Shown here: positions 17,217 to 27,537 of the stretch, one piece after another
Layout of the letters: each line of letters starts with the position of its first letter
Numbering within the stretch: the stretch's first letter is position 1
Source: Alphaproteobacteria bacterium
GTDB lineage: Bacteria; Pseudomonadota; Alphaproteobacteria; Rickettsiales; SXRF01
DNA: 64,000 nt
Direction of reading: 5' to 3'
Assembly: GCA_020049775.1 (NCBI GenBank)
Contig: JAGVLO010000003.1
Coordinates: 124,001-188,000, forward strand
The notes under the pieces: model-generated
What the model saw: only the letters and a program-made list of their open reading frames with translations
The model's database searches: none
Told to the model about the DNA's origin: nothing
Position numbers and translations under genes: made by a program

Positions 17217-18506
17217 ATGAAAGCGCTGCGGTGTGAAGTGGTGAACAAACAAACACATCCCGATGACTATCTGGAGCTTATTGGCCGTGCGGAAATGGAT
17301 ATGCTGCTGGACATGCTACGCCAGCTGGCACTGACTAAAAAAGACATCAACAAATTGGAATCTGCTTATCTTGACGCACTGCCCCAACACACACGTCTTG
17401 TGATCGAGGCTTTACAGGAGGCGGTTTTACATCCGTCTGAGCGCGAAACTATTTTGAAAGGCCTGTCCAGGCAGGTTCCCATGCCCGAGGCCGCCCGCAA
17501 GGAATGGACGCGTGTAGCAAAAGACATTGCCAAGCACGGAAAGGCCGATCACGAAGCGCTGGAAGGCGCACTTAAGGCTTATGGTGATGACGGATCACTG
17601 GCCAATTACCGCAAAAAAAGTGGCGCACTGGATACACGTATGCAGGACAAGGGTTATACATTCTTTCTGTTGAAGGATGATGACGGCAAGGTGGTGGCGC
17701 TGGCATCCGGCAACGCCAGCCAGCTGGCTAAAGGTGAGATGAGTGAGAAGGCGCGCAAGCAATTCCGCCTGCTCAATGTAGCGGTTTCGGAAATAAACCA
17801 TGGCCACGGTTATGGCACGCAATTGCTGGAACATGTGCGCACATACGCGCACGACAATGGCTATGAAGAGATTGCCGTGCCGATGAGTTTACATGCGCTG
17901 GTAAAAGAAAATCCTGTTAAATATGCGACCATGGCCGAACGCCTTGATCTCGAGCCGCCGCTAATGCGCACGCACCCGTCTGATCCGTTGTCGATTGAAA
18001 TGGGCGTGTCCACGCACCGCGAACATGAACATGCGCAACCGCTGGATAAAAAATACCGCCGTTATGCGAAGGACGTGCTGACCAGCCTTATAAATAACCC
18101 GACGGCTAAGGGCAGCGCCCCAGGCATAAAATTGCCGTACCTGCGTTTTGAGATGAACTTTCCTGAAGATGATGACGCCCCCAAGGTCAACGGTAAATTT
18201 ACCGATCTGGTATCGGGCAAAGTAAAAGCCGAGGATTTTTTTAAAGGAAACGAAATTCACGATATGGCCTACGCCATTCGCGATGCGGTGGCGCTTGCGA
18301 TTAACGATGGCATTCAGCAATTCACGGTGGAAGCGGTTGTGCATCCTACGCATGAAGGCATAGGTACCAGTGTGGATTATTTTATTTATTCCGAATCGCA
18401 TCCGACGCCGCAAACGCTACAAAGCTATTTGGACCAAAACCAGCAAAGCATCATGGCACGTTTTTCTGAAGTGGCGGGTAGCCGTGGAGATTTATCACCA
18501 ACCTGA
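17217..18506 (+). CDS. GNAT-like domain protein, function unknown
   Basis: 429 residues. The first 130 are helical and charged. A GNAT-type acetyltransferase core lies at about 140-235: a FFLLKDDDGKVVALASG strand pair, then LNVAVSEINHGHGYGTQLLEHVRTYA, an acetyl-CoA loop with GHGYG in place of the usual basic RxxGxG. The last 190 residues match nothing I know and contain an acidic NFPEDDDAPKVNG segment. GAGGGAG precedes the ATG. It sits two bases after ilvH, inside the ilv gene run. Substrate and pathway are unknown. Confidence 0.7.
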   Translation: MKALRCEVVNKQTHPDDYLELIGRAEMDMLLDMLRQLALTKKDINKLESAYLDALPQHTRLVIEALQEAVLHPSERETILKGLSRQVPMPEAARKEWTRVAKDIAKHGKADHEALEGALKAYGDDGSLANYRKKSGALDTRMQDKGYTFFLLKDDDGKVVALASGNASQLAKGEMSEKARKQFRLLNVAVSEINHGHGYGTQLLEHVRTYAHDNGYEEIAVPMSLHALVKENPVKYATMAERLDLEPPLMRTHPSDPLSIEMGVSTHREHEHAQPLDKKYRRYAKDVLTSLINNPTAKGSAPGIKLPYLRFEMNFPEDDDAPKVNGKFTDLVSGKVKAEDFFKGNEIHDMAYAIRDAVALAINDGIQQFTVEAVVHPTHEGIGTSVDYFIYSESHPTPQTLQSYLDQNQQSIMARFSEVAGSRGDLSPT

Positions 18507-18530
18507 GCGCAATAGAACGTTGGAGTGAAA

Positions 18531-19049
18531 ATGGACTTCGTAGCACTTAAGGAAAAAATACGTTCGATTATCACACGCCGTATGAAGCGCGACCATCTCG
18601 ATATGGCGCATAAAAAACCGGAAGAGCCGGAAATTGTCGTCGGCCATTTCCAGCGTACGGCCGAAGCCATTCTTTTTACGCAAATTGAAATGTATATGGA
18701 CGCAAAGAACGAGAGTGAACGAGAGGAATTAAAGCAACAGATGTATGAGCGGTATTTGCGCACCGAGAAGCGGACACATGTGCATGGGCTTGACACGGAA
18801 CTTAAATACAAGGGCAGGCTGGATAAAGCGGTGGAGGTAGTACACAAGTATCTTATGGCGATTAATGGCGCTGATATTCCCAAGGATGTTTCGTACACTA
18901 CGGTTCACCGCAAGCAGGTGCCGGGGGCAGAGCTGCTGGATTATTTCATGGCCGATATCACAGTGGAAGCTTACAAGCAGGCCTTTGCCCAGCTTGGCAT
19001 TGATCCACCGCCACCACCCAAAACCCCTGCAAGGCGCAAAGCGGGATAA
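18531..19049 (+). CDS. Hypothetical protein in the ilv gene run
   Basis: 172-residue basic, helical protein. The ATG at 18531 was chosen over GTG at 18525 because GGAG has correct spacing. The middle is strongly charged (MDAKNESEREELKQQMYERYLRTEKRTH), and the end is a proline run followed by KTPARRKAG. I recognise no family. It lies 24 bp after the GNAT-like gene and almost touches the next GNAT gene, so it is probably part of the same operon. Confidence 0.65.
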   Translation: MDFVALKEKIRSIITRRMKRDHLDMAHKKPEEPEIVVGHFQRTAEAILFTQIEMYMDAKNESEREELKQQMYERYLRTEKRTHVHGLDTELKYKGRLDKAVEVVHKYLMAINGADIPKDVSYTTVHRKQVPGAELLDYFMADITVEAYKQAFAQLGIDPPPPPKTPARRKAG

Positions 19050-19053
19050 GGTG

Positions 19054-19539
19054 ATGGCAACAACATTGACCAGCGCCATTTTCCCGCAGGATATGGCACT
19101 GATGCAGCAGTTGCTGCGCGAATATCAGGACTGGCTGGGGGTGGATTTATGCTTCCAGTCCTTTGAAGATGAGCTGGAAGCGCTGCCAGTGAAATATGCC
19201 CAGCCTACGGGCGACATGTTGATAGCGCGGGTGAATGGCAAGGTGGCGGGCTGTATCAGCTGGTATCCCGTTGAGCAGCAAATAGCTGAAATAAAACGAC
19301 TTTATGTGCGTCCTGCCTTTCGCGGACAGGGCATCGGGCGCAAACTTTTTGTCCATGCAATTGATAAAATAAGGGATTACGGGTACCGCGCTGTACGACT
19401 GGATTCACTGGAACGGCTGTCCGAAGCAAAAAAACTCTACGAATCCTTTGATTTCCGCCCTATTTCGCCGTATAACGATAACCCCTTGCCGGATGTATAT
19501 TACATGGAACTATCGTTGGTTCCCGCGGCGAACAATTGA
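19054..19539 (+). CDS. GNAT-family N-acetyltransferase
   Basis: 161 residues, one compact GNAT domain. The acetyl-CoA loop is clear in IKRLYVRPAFRGQGIGRKLFVHAI (about 72-95), and the C-terminal strand-helix is AVRLDSLERLSEAKKLYESFDFRPI. It starts four bases after the preceding stop; a GTG one codon earlier is possible. AAGG in the preceding stop region can serve as ribosome site. It stands directly upstream of ilvC. The substrate cannot be predicted. The many small cytoplasmic GNATs in this window (three clear or probable) need not be related in function. Confidence 0.85.
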   Translation: MATTLTSAIFPQDMALMQQLLREYQDWLGVDLCFQSFEDELEALPVKYAQPTGDMLIARVNGKVAGCISWYPVEQQIAEIKRLYVRPAFRGQGIGRKLFVHAIDKIRDYGYRAVRLDSLERLSEAKKLYESFDFRPISPYNDNPLPDVYYMELSLVPAANN

Positions 19540-20577
<1,038 letters not shown>

Positions 20578-20594
20578 CCAGCACTTAACTCGTT

Positions 20595-20630
20595 GTGGCG
20601 ATATGCTTGCCACCTGTGCTAAGACAGGTG
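20595..20630 (+). promoter_or_regulatory. Two mutually exclusive hairpins over the deaminase ribosome site
   Basis: GTGGC (20595-20599) can pair with GCCAC (20609-20613), while CACCTGT (20611-20617) can pair with ACAGGTG (20624-20630). They share bases 20611-20613, so only one can form. The second buries the only AGG before the ATG at 20632. There is no U-tract, so it is not a simple terminator. Confidence 0.35.
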
Positions 20631-20631
20631 C

Positions 20632-21543
20632 ATGGAAGCGCTTGATAAAAATGCTTTAGAGTCCCTGCTACAGCGTGCTTGCGCCATGGCGCTTGCGAAT
20701 GTCAAAAGCCGTGCAGGTGGGCCGTTTGCCGCTCTATTGCTGGAGAATGGCGACGTAGTCGGGATGGGTGTCAATCATGTGGTGACCAGTAATGACCCGT
20801 CTGCCCATGCCGAGGTGCTGGCCATACGCGATGCCTGCAAGCGGCTGGGCCGCAGTGATTTGTCGGGGCTGGTGTTGCTGTCGTCGTGCGAATGTTGCCC
20901 GATGTGCCTTGCCGCTGCGAAAGCCAGCAATATTGCCAGCGTTTATTTTGCCGCTACACGCAAGGATGCTGCCCGCGCAGGATTTTCCGACGATGCGCAA
21001 TATGAATTGATGTTGGCAGGCGGCATCGAAAAACACGCTACACGCATGACCATTCACGCCGCAGAACAGCTTCTGGCAGGCCATGGCGCCATGGTGGAAT
21101 TCGAGCATGGGGGCAAAGCTAAATACGCTTACGGCGATTACCGCGATGCCGGCAAAAACGACCCGACCGATTTTCCGTGCGTGCAGGCGATACGCAGTGC
21201 TTGCGCTGAATTCGGTCATTTCCACCTGCCGGAAAATACAAGGCTTATCAGCCGTGATATGCCGCACCCGCTGTCGTTAATGGTGGCGGACTGGGCGCGT
21301 ATTGGCCGTGTAAGGGGCGGTGATACGCAAGACCCCGCGCAGGATAAAGTTGCCAAGGATACAAGCCGCATACACTATGCCAATACACAGTTTGAATCAT
21401 TGCCGCAGCAGGCTAGGGCTGAAGATGTATGGCAGGAGATATGCAATCCCTCGGCAGTGCATATTGCGTTGGGCGGTGGATGTACGGCGGCGTTTGATGC
21501 ATGGTGCGAGTGTACGGCCAGTGGCAAACTGCCGCGCTACTGA
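20632..21543 (+). CDS. Cytidine/deoxycytidylate deaminase-superfamily protein
   Basis: 303 residues. The N-terminal domain (about 8-155) is a zinc deaminase of the guanine deaminase/tRNA adenosine deaminase type. Its zinc motifs are SAHAEVLAIRDA (H and catalytic E) and SSCECCPMCLAAA (PCxxC-like, here C-PMC). The second half (about 180-300) starts VQAIRSACAEFG, like another deaminase helix, but lacks an HAE motif and may be a degenerate duplicate. The likely substrate is a purine or pyrimidine base, by family only. The ribosome site lies within a hairpin. It follows ilvC by 54 bp. Confidence 0.82.
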   Translation: MEALDKNALESLLQRACAMALANVKSRAGGPFAALLLENGDVVGMGVNHVVTSNDPSAHAEVLAIRDACKRLGRSDLSGLVLLSSCECCPMCLAAAKASNIASVYFAATRKDAARAGFSDDAQYELMLAGGIEKHATRMTIHAAEQLLAGHGAMVEFEHGGKAKYAYGDYRDAGKNDPTDFPCVQAIRSACAEFGHFHLPENTRLISRDMPHPLSLMVADWARIGRVRGGDTQDPAQDKVAKDTSRIHYANTQFESLPQQARAEDVWQEICNPSAVHIALGGGCTAAFDAWCECTASGKLPRY

Positions 21544-21544
21544 C

Positions 21545-22180
21545 CTATTTTCCACGTCCTTTTGGCGCTTCCGGCTGTGTGCTGTCCAGCCAGTGTTGTA
21601 CAAGCTTTAGCTGTTGCATATTGGCTCCGTCATTGCCGATATGGCCGCCATATTCGGGCGTCATGTCGCGCATGTTGGCGCTACTTGGATAAAAGCTGCG
21701 TTTGCGGCTTATGTTGTCACCTTCAAGTGATTGTTCATAGTGTCGGATGGCGGCGGCGCAGGTAAGCGGCAGCGAAGTTCCAAGAGCGCGGATAAATACA
21801 TTTTTCTGGCCGCGGTAGCGTTCGGGCGCTTCGGCGCCTGAATCGAAAATCACCGGCATGGTTCGGGCATTGGGCAGTAGCGGGTCATACTGGCCGCTGC
21901 GCAAAGCCTCAAAAAACTCGCCCCCTGTTTTTGCCGTACTGTTTGGCACGTCATCGCTCAGGTCATAGTCGGTGACTATCAGGTCAGGGGTGATGCCCAG
22001 CATCTTGAGATCCTGCAGGAGAATATTTGCTTTCTCGACATTATGCGCATAGATGCGTTTGCAGTTCATACGCGCGTTGACAAACACCTCCTCCACCATA
22101 TCGCGCTTGATAGGGTTGTCGTAGATGAACAGCAGGGTTTTGCCCTTCAGCTGTTTTTGGCCCTCTTTTAGATTAAGCAT
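21545..22180 (-). CDS. Receiver-like domain protein, function unknown
   Basis: 211 residues. The first 130 show the beta/alpha rhythm of a response-regulator receiver: LLFIYDNP, then a helix, then PDLIVTDYDLSDD, where the second aspartate pair could be the acceptor site. No output domain is recognisable. The last 70 residues are polar and end in a basic tail (EAPKGRGK). It may be a stand-alone or degenerate receiver. It is convergent with the deaminase gene, with one base between stops. The partner kinase is not in the window. Confidence 0.65.
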   Translation of the reverse strand: MLNLKEGQKQLKGKTLLFIYDNPIKRDMVEEVFVNARMNCKRIYAHNVEKANILLQDLKMLGITPDLIVTDYDLSDDVPNSTAKTGGEFFEALRSGQYDPLLPNARTMPVIFDSGAEAPERYRGQKNVFIRALGTSLPLTCAAAIRHYEQSLEGDNISRKRSFYPSSANMRDMTPEYGGHIGNDGANMQQLKLVQHWLDSTQPEAPKGRGK

Positions 22181-22353
22181 ATTCTTTCAGGACAACACGG
22201 ATTCATCGAAATGTTAAGTGAATGGTAATTTAGTTGCGGCTTGGATGTCAATTAATATATTAAAATACAGCTGGTTATTTTCATTTGTTAATATCAGTCG
22301 ATGTTATTTACCATTTGTGGTTTTGGCGGATATCCATTAAAATTAAGGTGTTG

Positions 22354-22374
22354 AGAGAAAGACGTTCTTTCTCT
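22354..22374. promoter_or_regulatory. Perfect 9-bp inverted repeat upstream of the membrane protein gene
   Basis: AGAGAAAGA (22354-22362) and TCTTTCTCT (22366-22374) flank a CGT loop, 37 bp before the ATG at 22412. It could be an operator or an RNA hairpin in the leader. No U-tract directly follows. The surrounding 22181-22411 gap is AT-rich and holds no gene. Confidence 0.35.
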
Positions 22375-22411
22375 ACAGTTTTCACTGTGTCTCGTACACA
22401 AGGGGAACGTA

Positions 22412-23125
22412 ATGGACACTTCACGTGTCAAGCTGGCTGTAAAGCTGGCTATCCCGGCAGTGATGCTGGGTCTTGTGGTCTGGTATGTCTGGCCGATTCT
22501 GCAGCAATCCACCGCGCACCTGCCGCCCTGCACCCGTATGGTGACAGGGTACATCACCACCTGGGGCATCTATGGTTCTCTGGGCCTGATGACGCTGGGT
22601 GTGGTGCCACCGTACAACCGGTGGCGCATCGCGGTTGACTTGTTCTGCACAGGGGCGTTCCTCGTGAACCTCCTCTACGCCAAGAACAGCGGGAATGTCG
22701 CGCTCGAGACGGCATTGTTCGCAGTTACGGCGTGGTCGGTGTGGGCCAACTGGCATGAGCATAAACCTATCACGGCAACGTGGCGGGAATGGTTCAAGGC
22801 ACAGTTGATCCTCGCGGCATGCTACGGCTTCGGACTGCTTGTGGCGTGGCTTTGGCCCGTCAATGAGCAGACGCAGTACGCGGGCTGGTACTGGCCGTAT
22901 ATCGGCTTGACCGGTGCCGTCATCCTCACCTGCGCTATCATTGCGCTGGAAACGAGGGTGATTGCCGGTGACAAGTGGCAGTACCGCGTGATCTACGGCG
23001 CAGGCTGTGGGTTGCTCGTACTGTCGTACCTTGGTGAGTATAATCCCGCCGGACTGGTGCTAAACACCAGCCTGACGGCACTCACCTACGGTCCGTTGCT
23101 GTGCAAACAGTTCGTCCGGAAATGA
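22412..23125 (+). CDS. Integral membrane protein of unknown function
   Basis: 237 residues with about seven hydrophobic segments. The clearest are near 9-30, 43-65, 73-93, 130-150, 160-182 and 192-212. It is rich in tryptophan and tyrosine, with several WP motifs (WYVWPIL, AWLWPV, WYWPYIG). I recognise no transporter or enzyme family. It is a single-gene unit with a long AT-rich leader carrying a 9-bp hairpin, and a strong intrinsic terminator directly after it. The coding sequence appears somewhat richer in GC than its flanks. Confidence 0.75.
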   Translation: MDTSRVKLAVKLAIPAVMLGLVVWYVWPILQQSTAHLPPCTRMVTGYITTWGIYGSLGLMTLGVVPPYNRWRIAVDLFCTGAFLVNLLYAKNSGNVALETALFAVTAWSVWANWHEHKPITATWREWFKAQLILAACYGFGLLVAWLWPVNEQTQYAGWYWPYIGLTGAVILTCAIIALETRVIAGDKWQYRVIYGAGCGLLVLSYLGEYNPAGLVLNTSLTALTYGPLLCKQFVRK

Positions 23126-23158
23126 CCAGACCTTGGCAGGTAACCCCTGCCGCAAACT

Positions 23159-23190
23159 AAGCTACGACCCTTCGGGGCGTAGCTTTTTTT
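23159..23190 (+). terminator. Intrinsic terminator after the membrane protein gene
   Basis: AAGCTACG and CCC pair with GGG and CGTAGCTT around a TTCG tetraloop, with one unpaired A. The stem runs directly into a T-tract at 23184-23190. It lies 34 bp after the stop and separates this gene from leuA. Confidence 0.88.
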
Positions 23191-23283
23191 GTTTTAAGGG
23201 CTTGATTTTTTTCTAATTCCAATAGATTGTTACGCATTCACCCACTATACCTGTGCTTAAAGCCACTAGTCTGGATTAACAAT

Positions 23284-24834
23284 ATGGAACGCATCATTAT
23301 TTTTGACACGACCCTGCGTGACGGCGAGCAGTCGCCCGGCATGTCCATGAACCTTGAGGAAAAGCTGCTGGTGGCTGAAGCGCTTGATGCCATGGGCGTC
23401 GATGTCATCGAGGCGGGCTTTGCTATGGCGTCTAACGGTGATTTTGAATCGGTGCATGCGATTGCCAAGCTGATTAAAAATTCCGTGGTGTGTTCGCTTG
23501 CCCGCGCCAAGACGGCAGATATTGAACGTGCGGCAGAAGCATTGAAGCCTGCCAAGCAATCACGCATACACACGTTCATTTCCACCAGCGACATCCACCT
23601 GAAATACCAGTTCCGCTTAACGCATGACGAAGTCTTGACCATCATCAAGGACACGGTCGGGCTTGCGCGCAACTATACCGACAATGTCGAGTGGTCGGCG
23701 ATGGATGCTACCCGCTCGGACAGGGATTATTTATGCAAGGCTGTGGAAACAGCGATCAAGGCGGGCGCTACCACGGTCAATATTCCTGACACGGTAGGCT
23801 ACGCCACGCCGGATGATTACGGCCTGCTGATAAAATACCTGAAGGACAAAGTGCCAAATATCGACAAAGCGGTTATCTCGACCCATTGCCAGAACGACCT
23901 TGGTCTTGCCACGGCCAATTCGCTGGCGGCTATCCGCAACGGCGCGCGCCAGATTGAATGCACCATCAACGGCATCGGCGAGCGCGCGGGCAACACGGCT
24001 CTGGAAGAAGTGGTGATGGCTATCAAGACGCGCCATGACATCTATCCGTTCGAGTGCAATATCGATACCACGCATTTGACGCGCATCTCGCGCCTTGTGC
24101 AGAGCATCACCGGCGCGTCGGTGCAGGTGAACAAGGCGATTGTCGGCGCCAACGCGTTTGCGCATGAGTCTGGCATCCATCAGGACGGCATGCTGAAATT
24201 TGCAGGCACTTATGAAATCATGACGCCGGAATCAGTCGGCCTGAGCAAGTCCAACCTTGTGCTGGGTAAGCATTCCGGCCGCCACGCCTTCCGCGAACGC
24301 GTACAGGCACTGGGCTTTGACATCGGCGATAATGCGTTCGAGGAAGCGTTCCATAAATTCAAGACGCTCGCCGACAAGAAAAAAGATATTTACGACGAAG
24401 ACATCATCGCACTGCTTGACGGCGATACACGCGCTGAAGCGCCGGTACAGCTGGAATCATTGCACATCACCTGCGGCACTGTAGGCCCGCAGACGGCGAT
24501 GATTACGCTGCGCATCAATGGTGAAGTGCGCCGCGCAACCGTAGAAGGCAACGGACCGATTGACGCCACGTTTAATGCAATCATGGCGCTGGTGCCGCAC
24601 GAGGCAATACTAAAACTTTATCAGGTGAGCGCCATCACACAGGGTACGGACGCACAGGCAGAAGTGAATGTTCGCCTCGAGACTCCGGATGGGCGCTTTG
24701 TTAATGGTACGGGCGCGAGCATCGACACAGTGGTTGCATCTGCGCTTGCCTATATCAACGCGCTGTGTAAATTGCAGACATTACAATCACGTGAAAACCC
24801 GCTTCCTGCAGCGCAGGCCGGTGGACGTAAATAA
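23284..24834 (+). CDS. leuA: 2-Isopropylmalate synthase
   Basis: 516 residues. It condenses acetyl-CoA with 2-ketoisovalerate, the first committed step of leucine synthesis. The catalytic domain opens with IIIFDTTLRDGEQSPGM, and GIGERAGNTALEEVVMA and HESGIHQDGML follow. The C-terminal LeuA regulatory domain (about 375-500) is present for leucine feedback. The metal-site motif reads STHCQNDLG, with Gln in place of the second His, a form also known in plant enzymes. The ATG at 23284 is preferred to the upstream start, which adds 19 unconserved residues. It is followed 36 bp later by mreB. Confidence 0.95.
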   Translation: MERIIIFDTTLRDGEQSPGMSMNLEEKLLVAEALDAMGVDVIEAGFAMASNGDFESVHAIAKLIKNSVVCSLARAKTADIERAAEALKPAKQSRIHTFISTSDIHLKYQFRLTHDEVLTIIKDTVGLARNYTDNVEWSAMDATRSDRDYLCKAVETAIKAGATTVNIPDTVGYATPDDYGLLIKYLKDKVPNIDKAVISTHCQNDLGLATANSLAAIRNGARQIECTINGIGERAGNTALEEVVMAIKTRHDIYPFECNIDTTHLTRISRLVQSITGASVQVNKAIVGANAFAHESGIHQDGMLKFAGTYEIMTPESVGLSKSNLVLGKHSGRHAFRERVQALGFDIGDNAFEEAFHKFKTLADKKKDIYDEDIIALLDGDTRAEAPVQLESLHITCGTVGPQTAMITLRINGEVRRATVEGNGPIDATFNAIMALVPHEAILKLYQVSAITQGTDAQAEVNVRLETPDGRFVNGTGASIDTVVASALAYINALCKLQTLQSRENPLPAAQAGGRK

Positions 24835-24843
24835 TACGGTTAA

Positions 24844-25917
<1,074 letters not shown>

Positions 25918-26092
25918 GGCGGAAAGCTTTAACTGGTTAATTTACACGCATTTAGTTAAATTTTACTTAAAATACTGTCTTTGAAAAATAAATTTTACTA
26001 AAGCACAATTTTTTATTGCGATTAGGGCAAGAAAACGTAAAAATAAGAGATTGACGCTGAATTCCAAGAATAAATGCCGAAGGCCCTAATTT

Positions 26093-26923
26093 ATGGCAAT
26101 AAAGAAAACACGTAGCACCTATATCCTGCTTCCCGGGAAGCAGTGGTATTTCCGCGCCAGCGTGTCGATGATGGTGGGCTTTGGCATCGCTCTCATGATC
26201 ATGAGCAAAACCAATAATCCGACTATCTCTAATATACGTATGCAGATTGCCGATGTGGCTACGCCGGTGATTGCCGTTATCGCCCGCCCGATGGATGCCG
26301 TTTACGGCGCAGGCGTGTGGGTTTCGGAAATGGCCGCCCTGCGCAAAGAGAACGTTGTCCTGAAGAACCAGAATATCGAGCTGCTGCGCTGGCAGGCAGC
26401 CGCCAAGGAAATGGAAGCTGAAAACGCTTCACTGCGTGGATTGCTTAACGTGGTTTCCGTCCACAAGACCGGATATATCACCGCCAAGGTTGTGTCTGAT
26501 GTTGGCGGGCCTTATGTACACTCCGCTCTGATTAGCAGCGGCAGTGAAGATGGAATCAAGAAAGACCAGCCGGTGATCGGCGCAAGCGGCTTGCTTGGCC
26601 GTGTGGTCGATGTAGGCGAAAGCAGCGCCCGAGTACTGCTGCTTAACGATATTAACTCGCGTGTGCCGGTTGTTGCCGAGCGCAGCCGTGTGAAAAGCAT
26701 ACTGATGGGCAGCAATAACGGCCTTCCCAGCTTGTCCTACCTGCCGGTGGATAATAAAATCGAGGTGGGTGACCGTATTGTTACCTCTGGCGATGGCGGG
26801 GTATTCCCCAAGGGTGTGCCTGTAGGGGTGGTGACCAAGGTGGAAGACGGCCTTGTCAGTGTGCAGCCTTTCGTGGACCCTGCGAAGGTTGAGTATATCA
26901 GCGTTGTAGATTATTCCTTCTAA
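26093..26923 (+). CDS. mreC: Rod shape-determining protein MreC
   Basis: 276 residues. A short cytoplasmic tail and one membrane helix (about 22-38) lead into a periplasmic coiled coil (about 78-115, LRKENVVLKNQNIELLRWQAA). A two-lobed beta domain follows, with the family motifs VGASGLLGRVVDVGESSARVLLL-like and ITSGDGGVFPKGVPVG-like. It links MreB to PBP2 in the elongasome. The stop overlaps the mreD ATG by one base (TAATG). Confidence 0.95.
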   Translation: MAIKKTRSTYILLPGKQWYFRASVSMMVGFGIALMIMSKTNNPTISNIRMQIADVATPVIAVIARPMDAVYGAGVWVSEMAALRKENVVLKNQNIELLRWQAAAKEMEAENASLRGLLNVVSVHKTGYITAKVVSDVGGPYVHSALISSGSEDGIKKDQPVIGASGLLGRVVDVGESSARVLLLNDINSRVPVVAERSRVKSILMGSNNGLPSLSYLPVDNKIEVGDRIVTSGDGGVFPKGVPVGVVTKVEDGLVSVQPFVDPAKVEYISVVDYSF

Positions 26924-27468
26924 TGGCTATGGTGCCACCTGCGCAGCGGGTTGAACTCTATTTCTGGAGTTTCTTTCCCGGTATTGTGACCTTGTTATTT
27001 GCCTTCTTTTTCCTCGCTTCCAAGCATGTCAGTGGCCTGAACCATGTTATGCCGCTATTACCATCTATTCCTGTGTTTTACTGGGGCATGCTGCATGCAC
27101 GCGAGATGCCGTACTGGTTTGTATTTGCGCTAGGACTGATGATGGATGCGGTGATGGGCCTGCCACTGGGCCTGACGTCGCTGATGTATATTGCTTTCCT
27201 ACTGTTGTTGCATGCGCAGCGCAAATACATCCATCGCGAGGGTTTTGTAGTGAAATGGGGATATTTTGCCATATTGCTCGCCGCTATCGGATCGCTTAAC
27301 TGGTTTACGCTGACTTTGTTTTACGGCCCGCCAAGCGGTCTGGGTATGGCATTTGTACAGTGGCTGCTCACCGTGTGCTGTTATCCGGTACTCCACCGCG
27401 CATTTGATATCGTGTATGATTTTATCAACATGCGCCGCTGGAACATATTGCACGGCGTTTCGCGCTAG
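26923..27468 (+). CDS. mreD: Rod shape-determining protein MreD
   Basis: 181 residues with about five membrane helices. The conserved segment FVFALGLMMDAVMGLPLGLTSLMYIAFLLLL matches the MreD core (GLLxDxLxGxPLG). It is an inner membrane partner of MreC in the elongasome. The start overlaps the mreC stop by one base, so translation is coupled. The next gene, PBP2, begins 69 bp downstream. Confidence 0.93.
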   Translation: MAMVPPAQRVELYFWSFFPGIVTLLFAFFFLASKHVSGLNHVMPLLPSIPVFYWGMLHAREMPYWFVFALGLMMDAVMGLPLGLTSLMYIAFLLLLHAQRKYIHREGFVVKWGYFAILLAAIGSLNWFTLTLFYGPPSGLGMAFVQWLLTVCCYPVLHRAFDIVYDFINMRRWNILHGVSR

Positions 27469-27537
27469 CAAATTCATTACCGCTAAAGAATGCTTTCCAA
27501 GCAACGGGCTTTCGCCTAGATTACTGCGCATCCCGCT

